This document shows positions 43,831-52,473 of a DNA stretch of 64,000 nucleotides, one piece after another. The stretch is taken from NCBI RefSeq assembly GCF_003002025.1, contig NZ_PVZB01000004.1, positions 124,001 to 188,000 of the forward strand, given 5' to 3'. A program made the translations under genes and the position numbers. The first letter of the stretch is position 1. Each line of letters starts with the position of its first letter. The notes below the pieces were generated by a model. That model saw only the letters and a list, made by a program, of their open reading frames with translations. It made no database searches and was not told the origin of the DNA. This DNA is from Paraburkholderia sp. BL25I1N1 (GTDB taxonomy: Bacteria > Pseudomonadota > Gammaproteobacteria > Burkholderiales > Burkholderiaceae).

Positions 43831-45939
43831 TCAATGCGCCGCGCCCGGCGACATGCCGTTGTGACGCAGCAAAGCGTCGATATTCGGCTCGCGGCCGCGG
43901 AACGCCTTGAACGATTCCATCGCCGGGCGGCTGCCGCCCACTTCCAGAATCTCCTTGCGGTAACGCATGCCGGTCGCCTGATCGAGCACGCTGCCGCTCG
44001 CCGTTTGCGCCGCTTCTTCGAATGCCGCGTAGGCGTCGGCGGAAAGCACTTCAGCCCACTTGTAGCTGTAGTAGCCGGCCGCATAACCGCCCGCGAAAAT
44101 ATGGCTGAACGTGTTCGGCCAACGCGAGAACGGTGCCTGCGGCACGACATGGAAGCGCTCGTTGATTTCGCTCGCGAGCTCGGTGGCGTTCTTCGTGCCG
44201 GACGCGTCGAAGCCGGTATGCAACTGCATGTCGAACATCGAGAACACGATCTGGCGCAGCGTGCCCAGACCGCTCTGGAAGTTCTTCGCGGCGAGCATCT
44301 TGTCGAACAGATCGCGCGGCAACGGCCTGGCCGTTTCGACGTGCGAGGTCATGTCGCTCAGCACGTCCCACTCCCAGCAGAAGTTCTCCATGAATTGCGA
44401 GGGCAGTTCGACCGCGTCCCACTCGACGCCGTTGATGCCCGACACGCCCAGCTCATCGACGCGCGTCAGCATGTGATGCAAACCGTGGCCGAACTCATGG
44501 AACAGCGTGATGACTTCGTCGTGCGTGAAGCAGGCGGGCTTGCCGCCGACCGGCGCCGAGAAGTTGCAGGTCAGATACGCGACCGGCGTTTGCACGCTGC
44601 CATGCGTGTGCTTGTGACGGCCGCGCGCGTCGTCCATCCAGGCGCCGCCGCGTTTGCCTTCGCGCGCATACAGATCGAGGTAGAACTGCGCAACGAGGCC
44701 GCCGTCCTGATTCTCGACGCGGAAAAAGCGCACGTCCGGATGCCACACGGCCGCTTCGTCGCGACGGATACGCACGCCGAAGAGTGTCTCCGTGACCTTG
44801 AAAAGACCCTTGAATACGGCGTCTTCCGGGAAGTACTGTTTGACTTCGTTCTCCGAGAACGAATAGCGCTTCTGACGCAGACGCTCGGCGGCGAACGTCA
44901 TGTCCCACGGTTGCAGCTCGGTCATGCCCAGTTCGTTGGCGGCGAACTCGCGCAGTTCTTTCCAGTCCTGCTCGGCATGCGGACGCGCACGCGTGGCGAG
45001 ATCTTCGAGGAAGCTCATGACCTGGGCGGGCGACTCGGCCATTTTCGGCGCGAGCGAGACTTCGGCGAAATTGTTGAAGCCGAGCATATGCGCTTCTTCG
45101 GCGCGTAGTTTCAGCTGGTCCGCGAGCACGGCGGTGTTGTCCCACTCGGGCTTGCCGTTGCCGTATTGCGGGCCGAGCTCGGAGGCGCGCGTGACATAGG
45201 CGCGATACATCGCTTCGCGCATCGGACGATTTTCCGAGTACTGCATGACCGGGAAATACGACGGGAAGTGCAGCGTGAACTTGTAGCCGGTTTTGCCTTC
45301 GCGTTCGGCCGCTTCCTTCGCGCCTTCGATCACGTCTTCGGGCAGGCCGGCCAGTTCGGCTTCATTGCCGGCTTCGACGATATACGCGTAAGCGTTGGTC
45401 GCGTCGAGCACGTGATCGGAAAACGCTTTCGAGAGCGCCGCCTGGCGTTCCTGCAATTCGGCGAAATGGGGCTTCTGGTCTTCCGGCAATTCCGCGCCGG
45501 ACAGGCGGAAATCGCGCAGCGCATTGCCGAGGATCTTCTTGCGCTCGCCGGTCAGCAATTCGAACTCGACGCTGGCATTCAACGCCTTGTACTTCTCGTA
45601 TAGCGCGAGATTCTGCCCGACGCTCGACCAGAACTCGGTCACGCGCGGCAGATTCTCGCCGTACACGGCGCGCAATTCGGGCGTGTCGGCAACCGCGTTC
45701 AGATGGCCGACCACGCTCCACGCGCGCGACAACGGTTCGGTGGCGCGCTCGACCGGCTCGACCACGTCGGCCCACGAGGCGGGCGTGATGGGCTGGGCAG
45801 CGCGCTCGACGGCGGCGGCCGCGTCGGCGAGCAGCACATCGAGGGCGGGCGTGACGTGTTCGGGGCGGATTTCGCCAAAGCGCGGCAGGTCGGAGAAATC
45901 GAGGAGCGGATTGTCGTGATTCGAGGCGGTAGTGGACAT
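43831..45939 (-). CDS. prlC: M3 family oligopeptidase (oligopeptidase A-like)
   Basis: The 702-residue enzyme (E. coli PrlC has 680) cleaves short peptides and signal peptides in the cytoplasm. The zinc motif HEFGH is at 481-485, within LFHEFGHGLHHMLTR, with the third ligand Glu further on (SQFMENFCWEW). No signal peptide is visible. A clear AGGAAG ribosome site lies before the ATG at 45939; the open frame extends far upstream but that part has the composition of a chance frame. Its terminator is shared with codA. Confidence 0.95.
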   Translation of the reverse strand: MSTTASNHDNPLLDFSDLPRFGEIRPEHVTPALDVLLADAAAAVERAAQPITPASWADVVEPVERATEPLSRAWSVVGHLNAVADTPELRAVYGENLPRVTEFWSSVGQNLALYEKYKALNASVEFELLTGERKKILGNALRDFRLSGAELPEDQKPHFAELQERQAALSKAFSDHVLDATNAYAYIVEAGNEAELAGLPEDVIEGAKEAAEREGKTGYKFTLHFPSYFPVMQYSENRPMREAMYRAYVTRASELGPQYGNGKPEWDNTAVLADQLKLRAEEAHMLGFNNFAEVSLAPKMAESPAQVMSFLEDLATRARPHAEQDWKELREFAANELGMTELQPWDMTFAAERLRQKRYSFSENEVKQYFPEDAVFKGLFKVTETLFGVRIRRDEAAVWHPDVRFFRVENQDGGLVAQFYLDLYAREGKRGGAWMDDARGRHKHTHGSVQTPVAYLTCNFSAPVGGKPACFTHDEVITLFHEFGHGLHHMLTRVDELGVSGINGVEWDAVELPSQFMENFCWEWDVLSDMTSHVETARPLPRDLFDKMLAAKNFQSGLGTLRQIVFSMFDMQLHTGFDASGTKNATELASEINERFHVVPQAPFSRWPNTFSHIFAGGYAAGYYSYKWAEVLSADAYAAFEEAAQTASGSVLDQATGMRYRKEILEVGGSRPAMESFKAFRGREPNIDALLRHNGMSPGAAH

Positions 45940-46263
45940 GAGGCTTCCTGTCTGACGCGGGTGAACGGGTAATCGGTGCATCGACGGGCGGCCCCCGAGG
46001 GGACTGCCTTCGGGGCGCGCGCTATCACGCCCCATAACAGCCGATACAGACATTATTGGGGCAGGGCGCGTTGATTCCAATCCGTCGGCAGACAAATTAT
46101 CCGATGTCGCGGCCCTGTGCGCGAGCGCGACATCGCAGCCGAGCGCCCCGCGCGCCGAAATTCGCCGTTGTGCTCTGTGCGAAAGCGCACGGTTTCGATT
46201 GCTGCTATGCGGCAATGTGGAGCGTCGCATTCGGTCGGCGGCGTTTTTTGCAAAGAGGTACAG
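45940..46263. other. Divergent gap between the M3 peptidase and acyltransferase genes
   Basis: These 324 bases contain both genes' upstream regions. I see no strong -35/-10 pair and no gene. AGAGG lies directly before the acyltransferase ATG. Confidence 0.45.
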
Positions 46264-47379
46264 ATGAATCCGCTTTCGGACGCTCTCGCGCACAAGGGCA
46301 ATAATTTCGATCTGGTGCGGCTGTTTGCCGCCATTGCCGTCGTGTATGGCCATTCGTATGTGCTTCAGGCGCCCGACGGCAGCACGGACTGGGTCCAGAA
46401 CGCGCTGGGTTTCGACGGTTTCGGCGCGCTGGGCGTCTACGCCTTCTTTCTGCTGAGCGGCATGCTGGTGACCGCCAGCTTCGACCGGCAGCGGTCCGTG
46501 CCGCGCTTCGCCGTGTTGCGCATCGCGCGGATCTGGCCGGCGGTGGCGGCCGGGTCGCTGGTGACGGTGTTCATCGTCGGTCCGCTTTTCACGACGCTGC
46601 CGCTGCGTGAGTATTTCGCTTCCGGTATGACGTGGGCCAATCTGGACAACTTCTCGACCATCGTGCGCTCGGCCGGCTGGGCGCTGCCCGGCGTGTTCGA
46701 GCACAACCGCTATCCGATCGACATCTGCGGACCGCTCTGGACGCTGCCAGTCGAAGTGCGCTGCTATCTGCTCGTGCTCCTGACCGGCATGGTGGGTTTG
46801 CTGTCCAGCTCGCGCGGTGTGGTGGTCGCGGCCGCGCTCGGCTGCGCCTTCTTCATGCTGCATGTGGATCACGCGCATTGGCAGATCGGCTTGCGCGATT
46901 TCAGCGAAACGCCCGACGACTATTCGTTCTGGCCGGAGCCGTTTTTCATGCTGGGCATGCTGCTGTATGGCTGGCGTGAACGGATCGACATCAACGGATT
47001 GACCGCGCTGGCGTTCACGATGGTGTTTCTGGTGTTCCGCGACACCGCCGGCGCGCAGCCGCTGTTCTATCTAGCCTTCGTGTATGGCGTGCTGTGGATC
47101 GGCACCACGTCGCTCCTGCGACGCTTCGTGCCGCGTCACGATTATTCGTACGGCATCTATCTGTATGGCTTCATGGTGCAGCAATGCGTCGCGAACATCG
47201 CGCCGCAGTTGAGCCATGTGACGGCCGTGCTGATCGCTGCGCCGGTCATTCTGCTATGCGCGGCGCTGTCGTGGCACTTCGCGGAGCGGCCGGTGCTGAA
47301 GTGGTGTCGCGGGCGTCTGGCGCGGCCCTCGACGCCGCTGGCCGCGGGCATGCCGGCTGGCGATCAGGCCGTGCGCTGA
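46264..47379 (+). CDS. Acyltransferase 3 family membrane protein (OafA/YrhL-like)
   Basis: A 371-residue integral membrane protein with about ten hydrophobic segments. The N-terminal signature NFDLVRLFAAIAVVYGHSY contains the conserved RLxA and the catalytic His. Segments such as GFGALGVYAFFLLSGMLVTASF and YGIYLYGFMVQQ are typical. Proteins of this family O-acylate cell-surface polysaccharides or lipids using acyl-CoA from the cytoplasm. The substrate is unknown; no polysaccharide cluster surrounds the gene. The start is the ATG at 46264, with AGAGG six bases upstream. Confidence 0.92.
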   Translation: MNPLSDALAHKGNNFDLVRLFAAIAVVYGHSYVLQAPDGSTDWVQNALGFDGFGALGVYAFFLLSGMLVTASFDRQRSVPRFAVLRIARIWPAVAAGSLVTVFIVGPLFTTLPLREYFASGMTWANLDNFSTIVRSAGWALPGVFEHNRYPIDICGPLWTLPVEVRCYLLVLLTGMVGLLSSSRGVVVAAALGCAFFMLHVDHAHWQIGLRDFSETPDDYSFWPEPFFMLGMLLYGWRERIDINGLTALAFTMVFLVFRDTAGAQPLFYLAFVYGVLWIGTTSLLRRFVPRHDYSYGIYLYGFMVQQCVANIAPQLSHVTAVLIAAPVILLCAALSWHFAERPVLKWCRGRLARPSTPLAAGMPAGDQAVR

Positions 47380-47416
47380 GATCTGGTGAGATGCGCTGAC
47401 GTATGAGGCGAGCGCG

Positions 47417-47617
47417 GCGCCGATGGATGCGGATACCTTGGCAAGACGCCGAGGCAGCAAGATCGCGAAGGCGGCGAGGGCGCTTCACCGGCGTTCAGGC
47501 GATCGATGCGAACGCTGAGAACTGTGGCTCGCGTTAGCGCCGACGAATGTCGATACCTGGCACGACGCCAAGGCCGTAAAGTCCGCGAAGCCGGCGAAGA
47601 CGCTTCGCCGGCCTTTC
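47417..47617. repeat. Two degenerate 80-base tandem copies, 120 bases apart
   Basis: The segments 47417-47496 and 47537-47617 align over their whole length with about three quarters identity, with small compensating indels. Shared blocks include GCGCCGA, GATACCT, GACGCC, CGCGAAG, GGCGA and CGCTTC. The second copy ends with a hairpin GCCGGCGAAG/CTTCGCCGGC followed by CTTTC; the first has a decayed version. They lie between the acyltransferase and folD stops. Confidence 0.75.
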
Positions 47618-47620
47618 TTC
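47590..47620 (+). terminator. Hairpin between the acyltransferase and folD genes
   Basis: GCCGGCGAAG and CTTCGCCGGC form a ten-base stem around ACG, followed on the plus strand by CTTTCTTC. It probably ends acyltransferase transcription and blocks read-through from both sides. Confidence 0.75.
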
Positions 47621-47627
47621 TACCGCT

Positions 47628-48488
47628 TTACGCGTTCGCTGCCGCTTCGCGCTCGGCGGCCTCGATCGTATTGACGAGCAGCATGGTGATGGTCATCGGG
47701 CCGACGCCGCCCGGCACCGGCGTGATGTAGCCGGCCACGTCCTTGACGCCCGCGAAATCCACGTCGCCGCACAGCTTGCCGGCTTCGTCGCGATTCATGC
47801 CGACGTCGATCACCGCCGCGCCCGGTTTCACCATCTCTGCCGTGAGAATGTTGCGCAAGCCGGTGGCGGCGACGACGACATCCGCGTTGCGCGTGTGAGC
47901 GGCCAGATCGCGCGTCTTGCTGTGGCAGATCGTGACGGTCGCCCCGGCTTCGAGCAGCAGCAACGCCATCGGCTTGCCGACGATGTTCGAGCGACCGATC
48001 ACCACCGCGTTCGCGCCTCGCAGTGGAATCTCGTAAGCGGCGAGCATTTTCATCACGCCGTACGGCGTGCACGGACGGAATAACGGCTGGCCGGTCATCA
48101 GCGCGCCCGCGTTGGCGACGTGAAAACCATCCACGTCCTTTTCCGGCGCGATCGCCTCGATCACCTTGTGGCTGTCGATATGCGGCGGCAGCGGCAGTTG
48201 CACCAGAATGCCGTGGATGCGCGGGTCGCGGTTCAGTTCGTCGATGCGCGCGAGCAGTTCGGCTTCCGGCAGATCGGCCGGATAGCGGTCGAACGACGAG
48301 CCGAGCCCGTTGTCGTGGCACGCCTTCACTTTGTTGCGCACATACACTTCACTGGCCGGATTGTCGCCGACCAGCACCACCGCGAGGCCCGGCTGATGCC
48401 CGCGGGCGGTGAGGGCGGCGGCGCGCGCGGCGACATCGGCGCGCAGGGTCTTGGAAAGGGCTAGGCCGTCGATCAGTTTGGCAGTCAT
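47628..48488 (-). CDS. folD: Methylenetetrahydrofolate dehydrogenase/cyclohydrolase FolD
   Basis: The 286-residue bifunctional enzyme interconverts 5,10-methylene- and 10-formyl-tetrahydrofolate with NADP. Signature blocks are [17 protein letters not shown] with the catalytic Lys, [24 protein letters not shown] and the NADP site [12 protein letters not shown], with the [10 protein letters not shown] loop near the end. Length equals the family norm. The ATG at 48488 is where the family similarity begins. The divergent gap upstream has no clear promoter box pair. Confidence 0.97.
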   Translation of the reverse strand: MTAKLIDGLALSKTLRADVAARAAALTARGHQPGLAVVLVGDNPASEVYVRNKVKACHDNGLGSSFDRYPADLPEAELLARIDELNRDPRIHGILVQLPLPPHIDSHKVIEAIAPEKDVDGFHVANAGALMTGQPLFRPCTPYGVMKMLAAYEIPLRGANAVVIGRSNIVGKPMALLLLEAGATVTICHSKTRDLAAHTRNADVVVAATGLRNILTAEMVKPGAAVIDVGMNRDEAGKLCGDVDFAGVKDVAGYITPVPGGVGPMTITMLLVNTIEAAEREAAANA

Positions 48489-48918
48489 GGTCGGGTCGAG
48501 ATGGGCAGTTTGGGAAGCGGGGCAGCGCGCAGACGCTTGTGCATGCCGCGCGCGATGGCGCTTTTCAACGGGAATGGGTCGGCACGTGAAAAGCGCGCGG
48601 CGCGAATCGGGGTTAAGCGGCGCTGCAAAGTGCGACATTATACCGGCCCTGCCTGGGGCGCTGCGTGGGGATTACGGGCGCGGCGCAACGGAGCGCAGCG
48701 GGCGCGGGTGCCGCTTGCCTTGCGCATGGTGCACCATGGTGCGCACTGGCGCGCGGTTCGGACGGCGGCATCGGGGGAGGGGGGCGGCCGCCGGCAGGTG
48801 CATGCTGAGGACCGCGCCCGCGGCTTGGTGCGGCGGGCAAAGCAGGGCAAGCAATCCAAGGCAAGGCAAGGCAAGGCAAGGCAAGCCAAGCCACGAGCGA
48901 AGCCGTCGAACGCAGCCG
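48489..48918. other. Gap between folD and the DUF2950 gene, with a palindrome and a pentamer repeat
   Basis: No convincing gene is present in these 430 bases. They contain the perfect 14-base palindrome CATGGTGCACCATG (48725-48738), inside a wider imperfect dyad with TGCGC at both ends, and the AAGGC repeats at 48858-48892 described separately. The GGTGCA and TGCACC halves overlap, so the spacing does not fit an NtrC site. Confidence 0.5.
48858..48892. repeat. Short tandem repeat, AAGGC x5 plus two AAGCC units
   Basis: Five perfect AAGGC pentamers (48858-48882) are followed by two AAGCC copies (48883-48892). It sits 26 bases beyond the stop of the DUF2950 gene and 370 bases upstream of folD, so it cannot shift either reading frame. 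It is prone to slippage and could vary between strains. Confidence 0.9.
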
Positions 48919-49860
48919 CTACGGCTGGACCGCCTGCCAACCCGAGTCCGGATCGAACGATGTAATCGCCGCCGCCGCGCGGGCGGTTCGTGGCCCCAGG
49001 TTCTTCTGATAGATCTGCCCGTCCTGGTTGACGATGAAACTCATCACGCCCGTCTTGCCATAGTCGTCCGGCGAGGCGATCAATCCGAATCCTTTGCTCA
49101 GCACGGCGTTATCGACGTAGTTCCTCGCGCCGCCTTTCGCGTGCGCCCCTTGCGCGGTGAGAATGCGGAAGTGATAGCCGTGATACGCGTTTTCCGGCTG
49201 CGTGCCGTCGCGCATGGTGACGGCGAGCGGACCAAGCGGGCTTTCCGCTTCGCCGGGCGCCGTCGTCCAGTACAGGCCGTCGTGCTGTCCCGGCGTACTG
49301 ACGAAGCGCTGTGCGTAGTGCCGGGTCAGGTTGTGATAGTCGTATTGCGCATCGAGATAGGCGAGCGAGGTCAGGATCGCGGCGTGTTCATTGCGGCCGA
49401 TGCGTCGTGTCAGCATCTCGTCGCGTCCCGCCGGCGGATCGAAACGCCAGCCGTTGCGCGCGTGCACGAGTGGAATCGGCAACGTCCAGCCGCTGTAGCC
49501 GACCGTCAGATGCGCGGTGGCGAGCCCGTTGTCCATGATCGGATCCTCGACGATCTGATGGTTTTTCGACCATTCGCCGAGGAACTGGTAGATGTCGTCC
49601 TCGCCGACGTCTTCGGTTGGAATGAAACGATGAAAGTCGCTGCCGAGCACGCGCTTGAGCGCATCTTCGTCGTTGCGGGCGAGGGCTTCGACGAAGGCGT
49701 TGGCGGCGTCGTCCGCGCTCGGATAGACCGCCTGCGCATGGGCCGGGATCGCGCTGATCAGCAGAACCGGCGCAAGCAGCAGTGTACCGGTGGTGCCGAG
49801 CACGATAGCAAGCGTCAGAGCATGGGCGCGCAGTGTGCCCCGTGAGAATAGATGCATCAT
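48919..49860 (-). CDS. DUF2950 family secreted protein
   Basis: A 313-residue protein with an N-terminal signal sequence (LAIVLGTTGTLLLAPVLLISAIPAHAQA). The family start YPSADDAANAFVEALARNDED follows, and the mature part contains YDYHNLTRHYAQRF, NAYHGYHFRILTAQG and the C-terminal GKTGVMSFIVNQDGQIYQKNLG blocks of DUF2950. The function is unknown; a periplasmic role is likely. AAAGGAG lies eight bases before the ATG at 49860. The gene begins only 19 bases after the DUF3300 gene, so they form an operon, a pairing I recall from other proteobacteria. Confidence 0.88.
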   Translation of the reverse strand: MMHLFSRGTLRAHALTLAIVLGTTGTLLLAPVLLISAIPAHAQAVYPSADDAANAFVEALARNDEDALKRVLGSDFHRFIPTEDVGEDDIYQFLGEWSKNHQIVEDPIMDNGLATAHLTVGYSGWTLPIPLVHARNGWRFDPPAGRDEMLTRRIGRNEHAAILTSLAYLDAQYDYHNLTRHYAQRFVSTPGQHDGLYWTTAPGEAESPLGPLAVTMRDGTQPENAYHGYHFRILTAQGAHAKGGARNYVDNAVLSKGFGLIASPDDYGKTGVMSFIVNQDGQIYQKNLGPRTARAAAAITSFDPDSGWQAVQP

Positions 49861-49879
49861 CGAACTCGCTCCTTTTTGT

Positions 49880-51265
49880 TCAACGGCCGCGGCCGAGGTG
49901 ATGTTCGCCTGCGCCGCCACCGCCCAGGGCGCGGCCTCCGTCACCGCCACCTGGACCTCCGCCACCACCGCCGCTCATGCCGCCGCTGCGCTGGACCCCG
50001 CCGCCATTCGCGCCAAGACCTCCGCTCGCCCGTTGTTGCGGATCGCCGCCGTTCGCGCCAGGACCTCCGCTCGTGCGTCGCAGACCGTCGCCATTCGCTC
50101 CACTTGCATGTTGCTGGCCACCGCTGCCGGCGAGCGCGTCGCGGCTCGCCTGGCCGCGCCGGGCGTCCTGGCGCGCCGCATTGCCGTCGCCGGCGCTGCG
50201 TAGCGCGTTGTCGCGATTCACGTTCTGCACGCGCTTCTGCAAATCGACGTTCGCCGTGCCGCCGTGATGGATCCCTTGCACACGCTGACTCGCGCTGCCA
50301 CCGAGGTTCTGGCCCGTGCGGCTTTGCAGCGTGTGCTGCGCCCGGGCGCGGGCGTCGTCGCGTGCGCGATACGCATCGCGCTGGGCGCTGCCTACGTTGT
50401 TCAAGCCGCGATTGACATTCGCGCCGCCGATGTTGCGATTGACGTCGGCATTGCGGTTCCAGTTCGTCGTGCGGCCGTTCACGTCGAGGCGGTTGTGCAC
50501 GTTGATATTGTTGTACCGGTTCACGTTGATGTTGACGTCATGCGAGTGCCAGTCGAAGCCGCCCCACAGCGCGTTCGCCACCGCGATGCCGGCGCCGAAC
50601 GCGAGGCCCGCGAAGAAACTGGTGCCGATCACATAACCGGGCGGCGGCGGCACATACACCGGCGGATACGCGGGATAGGGCCACACGCCGTACACCACCG
50701 TCGGGTTGTAGGTCGGCACGTACACCACTTGCGGATTGGCAGGCACGATCTGGATCGTGCTCTGTTCGACCACGATCGTTTGCTGCGACGTCGTCCTCAG
50801 ATTGCCGGCCGCCTGTGCTTGCCTGCGCAGACGCTGCACGGAGTCCATCACGTCGCCGGGCTGGGCGAGAAACGCGCTGCCGAGTTGCGTGACCCAATCC
50901 GCTTTCGAGGCCATGGTGGCGAGCACTTGAGGGAAGGCAACCAGCGACTGCACACTCGGGTCCCACGGCTCTGACGCGACTGCCTTGACGGCGCTGTCGC
51001 CTTGCAGCGTGGAGTTGGCTCTGGACCATATGGCGGCGGCCTGCACGGCTTGCGGAAAAGTGGACGCCATCAGCACCTGGGCGAGCAGCGCGTCCGGATA
51101 AAGAGCAATAGGGGCGGCCAGCGAATCGAGCTGCTGGCTCGATATCTTTGCGCCACCTTGCGCATGGACGGCGTTCGGCGCGGCCAGTCCGACCAATAGC
51201 GGCGCTCCCGCAAAAACGGCGCAAACAAGCAACACACGCATGGCGTGTGCTCCGGATCGTTTCAC
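49880..51265 (-). CDS. DUF3300 family secreted protein with Asn- and Gly-rich C-terminal half
   Basis: A 461-residue protein with a signal peptide (VCAVFAGAPLLVGLAAPNAVHA). The DUF3300 domain (about 35-230) has the family core LAAPIALYPDALLAQVLMASTFP and a PxVVYVPTYNPTVVYGVWPYP segment. The second half is low complexity: Asn/His-rich (HSHDVNINVNRYNNINVHN), then Arg/Gln/Gly-rich with imperfect repeats ending in poly-Gly. The start is GTG at 51265 with GGGGAGG eight bases upstream. It precedes the DUF2950 gene by 19 bases. The role is unknown; export to the periplasm or cell surface is likely. Confidence 0.87.
   Translation of the reverse strand: MKRSGAHAMRVLLVCAVFAGAPLLVGLAAPNAVHAQGGAKISSQQLDSLAAPIALYPDALLAQVLMASTFPQAVQAAAIWSRANSTLQGDSAVKAVASEPWDPSVQSLVAFPQVLATMASKADWVTQLGSAFLAQPGDVMDSVQRLRRQAQAAGNLRTTSQQTIVVEQSTIQIVPANPQVVYVPTYNPTVVYGVWPYPAYPPVYVPPPPGYVIGTSFFAGLAFGAGIAVANALWGGFDWHSHDVNINVNRYNNINVHNRLDVNGRTTNWNRNADVNRNIGGANVNRGLNNVGSAQRDAYRARDDARARAQHTLQSRTGQNLGGSASQRVQGIHHGGTANVDLQKRVQNVNRDNALRSAGDGNAARQDARRGQASRDALAGSGGQQHASGANGDGLRRTSGGPGANGGDPQQRASGGLGANGGGVQRSGGMSGGGGGGPGGGDGGRALGGGGAGEHHLGRGR
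50000..50073 (-). repeat. Direct repeat in the DUF3300 C-terminal region
   Basis: A 29-base unit (50000-50028) recurs 45 bases later (50045-50073) with two mismatches. It encodes the SGG(L/P)GANGG stretches, so copy number could vary by in-frame slippage (45 bases is 15 codons). Confidence 0.8.
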
Positions 51266-51828
51266 GATGAATTCCTCCCCGTGGGATTTATACGACGAGA
51301 TGTCGGTGCGTAACGCGGGCTGCGTCGCTTCGCCGCGAAGGAATACGGCGAGGAAATGACGCGTTGGGCCGGCGTCCGGTGTGTGGTTGGACGATGAGGT
51401 CGACACGACTCGATGCATTGGAAAATGCTCAAGCCATCGCAATTCTTTCGCAATACCAGGCAACACCGTATGCGGCGTTTCGCAGCATGGCACTCCAGCG
51501 TCGAGCATCGCATGGCGATGTCTGCTAAGGAGTTCTGCCTAAATTAATGGGCGCGTCGGAATCGGTCAATCTTGTCTGAGGAAATAACCCGTTGCGGATT
51601 AGTGTAAGCAATTGCTGAGTAATGCGTAGTATCGTGCGCACGCCGGGTGCGTCGATATAACGCGTTTAGCGTTGATTGCCGTGCAATGGAGAGGAGGGAA
51701 GGCGGGGAAAAAGAGGGCGAAACAGGCCGGACATTGGGATAGTCCGGCCGTTGGTGCACAGTCACTTCCAGTCTCGCGGCGAGGTCCCCAAAGGGCCCTT
51801 CTTCGGGAGATTCGCCGCCGTACGAAGC
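51266..51828. other. Gap upstream of the DUF3300 gene
   Basis: These 563 bases separate the DUF3300 start from the FixJ-type stop; both genes are on the minus strand. The region 51530-51680 is relatively AT-rich and likely contains the DUF3300-DUF2950 promoter. A purine-rich stretch lies at about 51687-51725. No gene or tRNA is recognised. Confidence 0.45.
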
Positions 51829-52473
51829 TTATTGCGCCGGTTGTGGCTTGTTCGACAGCGCCAGTCGCAGCAGATCGGCGACCGTGTTGACGTTGAGCTT
51901 TTCCATGATGTTCGCGCGGTGCGCTTCGACCGTCTTGATGCTGATGCCGAGGTCGTCGGCGATCTGCTTGTTCAGGCGGCCGGCGATGATGCGCTCGAGC
52001 ACCTGATGCTCACGCGCGGTCAGCTTGCCGAGACGTTCTGCCGCGGCGCGCTGCTGCTGCACGCTGGTGCTTTCGCTGCGCGCCTTGTCGAGCATGCGCT
52101 CGACCAGCTTGCGCAACTCGGCTTCGTCGAACGGTTTTTCGATGAAGTCCATCGCGCCTTTTTTCATCGTGGACACGGCCATCGGCACGTCGCCGTGGCC
52201 CGTCACGAAGATGATCGGCAGCGACGCGTTGTCGGCGATCAGGCGTTCCTGCAACTCGAGCCCGCTCATGCCGGACATCCGCACATCCAGAATCAGGCAC
52301 GCGATCTGGCCCGGATGCTGATGCGGCTGCCATGCGTCGATGAACTGCTCGGCGCTGGAGAAGCATTGCACGCGGTAGCCGTTCGCCTCCAGCAGCCAGC
52401 GCAGCGAATCTCGCACGGCCTCGTCGTCATCGACGACAAAGACAGTTTCCTGTGTGGTGACTGGGCTGTTCAT
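51829..52473 (-). CDS. FixJ-type response regulator
   Basis: A 214-residue regulator with a receiver domain (about 1-130; Asp63 in LILDVRMSGMSG is the phosphorylation site; DDDEAV at 15-20 holds the acidic pocket) and a LuxR-type helix-turn-helix (about 148-210; AREHQVLERIIAGRLNKQIADD, then SIKTVEAHRANIMEKL). The partner is the PAS kinase immediately upstream, whose stop overlaps this start (ATGA). The target is probably nearby, since the pair is divergent from the pyruvate dehydrogenase operon, but that is an inference. Confidence 0.94.
   Translation of the reverse strand: MNSPVTTQETVFVVDDDEAVRDSLRWLLEANGYRVQCFSSAEQFIDAWQPHQHPGQIACLILDVRMSGMSGLELQERLIADNASLPIIFVTGHGDVPMAVSTMKKGAMDFIEKPFDEAELRKLVERMLDKARSESTSVQQQRAAAERLGKLTAREHQVLERIIAGRLNKQIADDLGISIKTVEAHRANIMEKLNVNTVADLLRLALSNKPQPAQ

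Noticed and set aside
46024..46878. Upstream extension of the M3 peptidase frame
   Set aside because: The frame stays open, but the real start at 45939 has AGGAAG and matches the family start. The extension is antisense to the acyltransferase gene.
48831..48892. CRISPR-like array
   Set aside because: The only tandem units are 5-base AAGGC/AAGCC pentamers without spacers. No CRISPR array or cas gene is present in the window.
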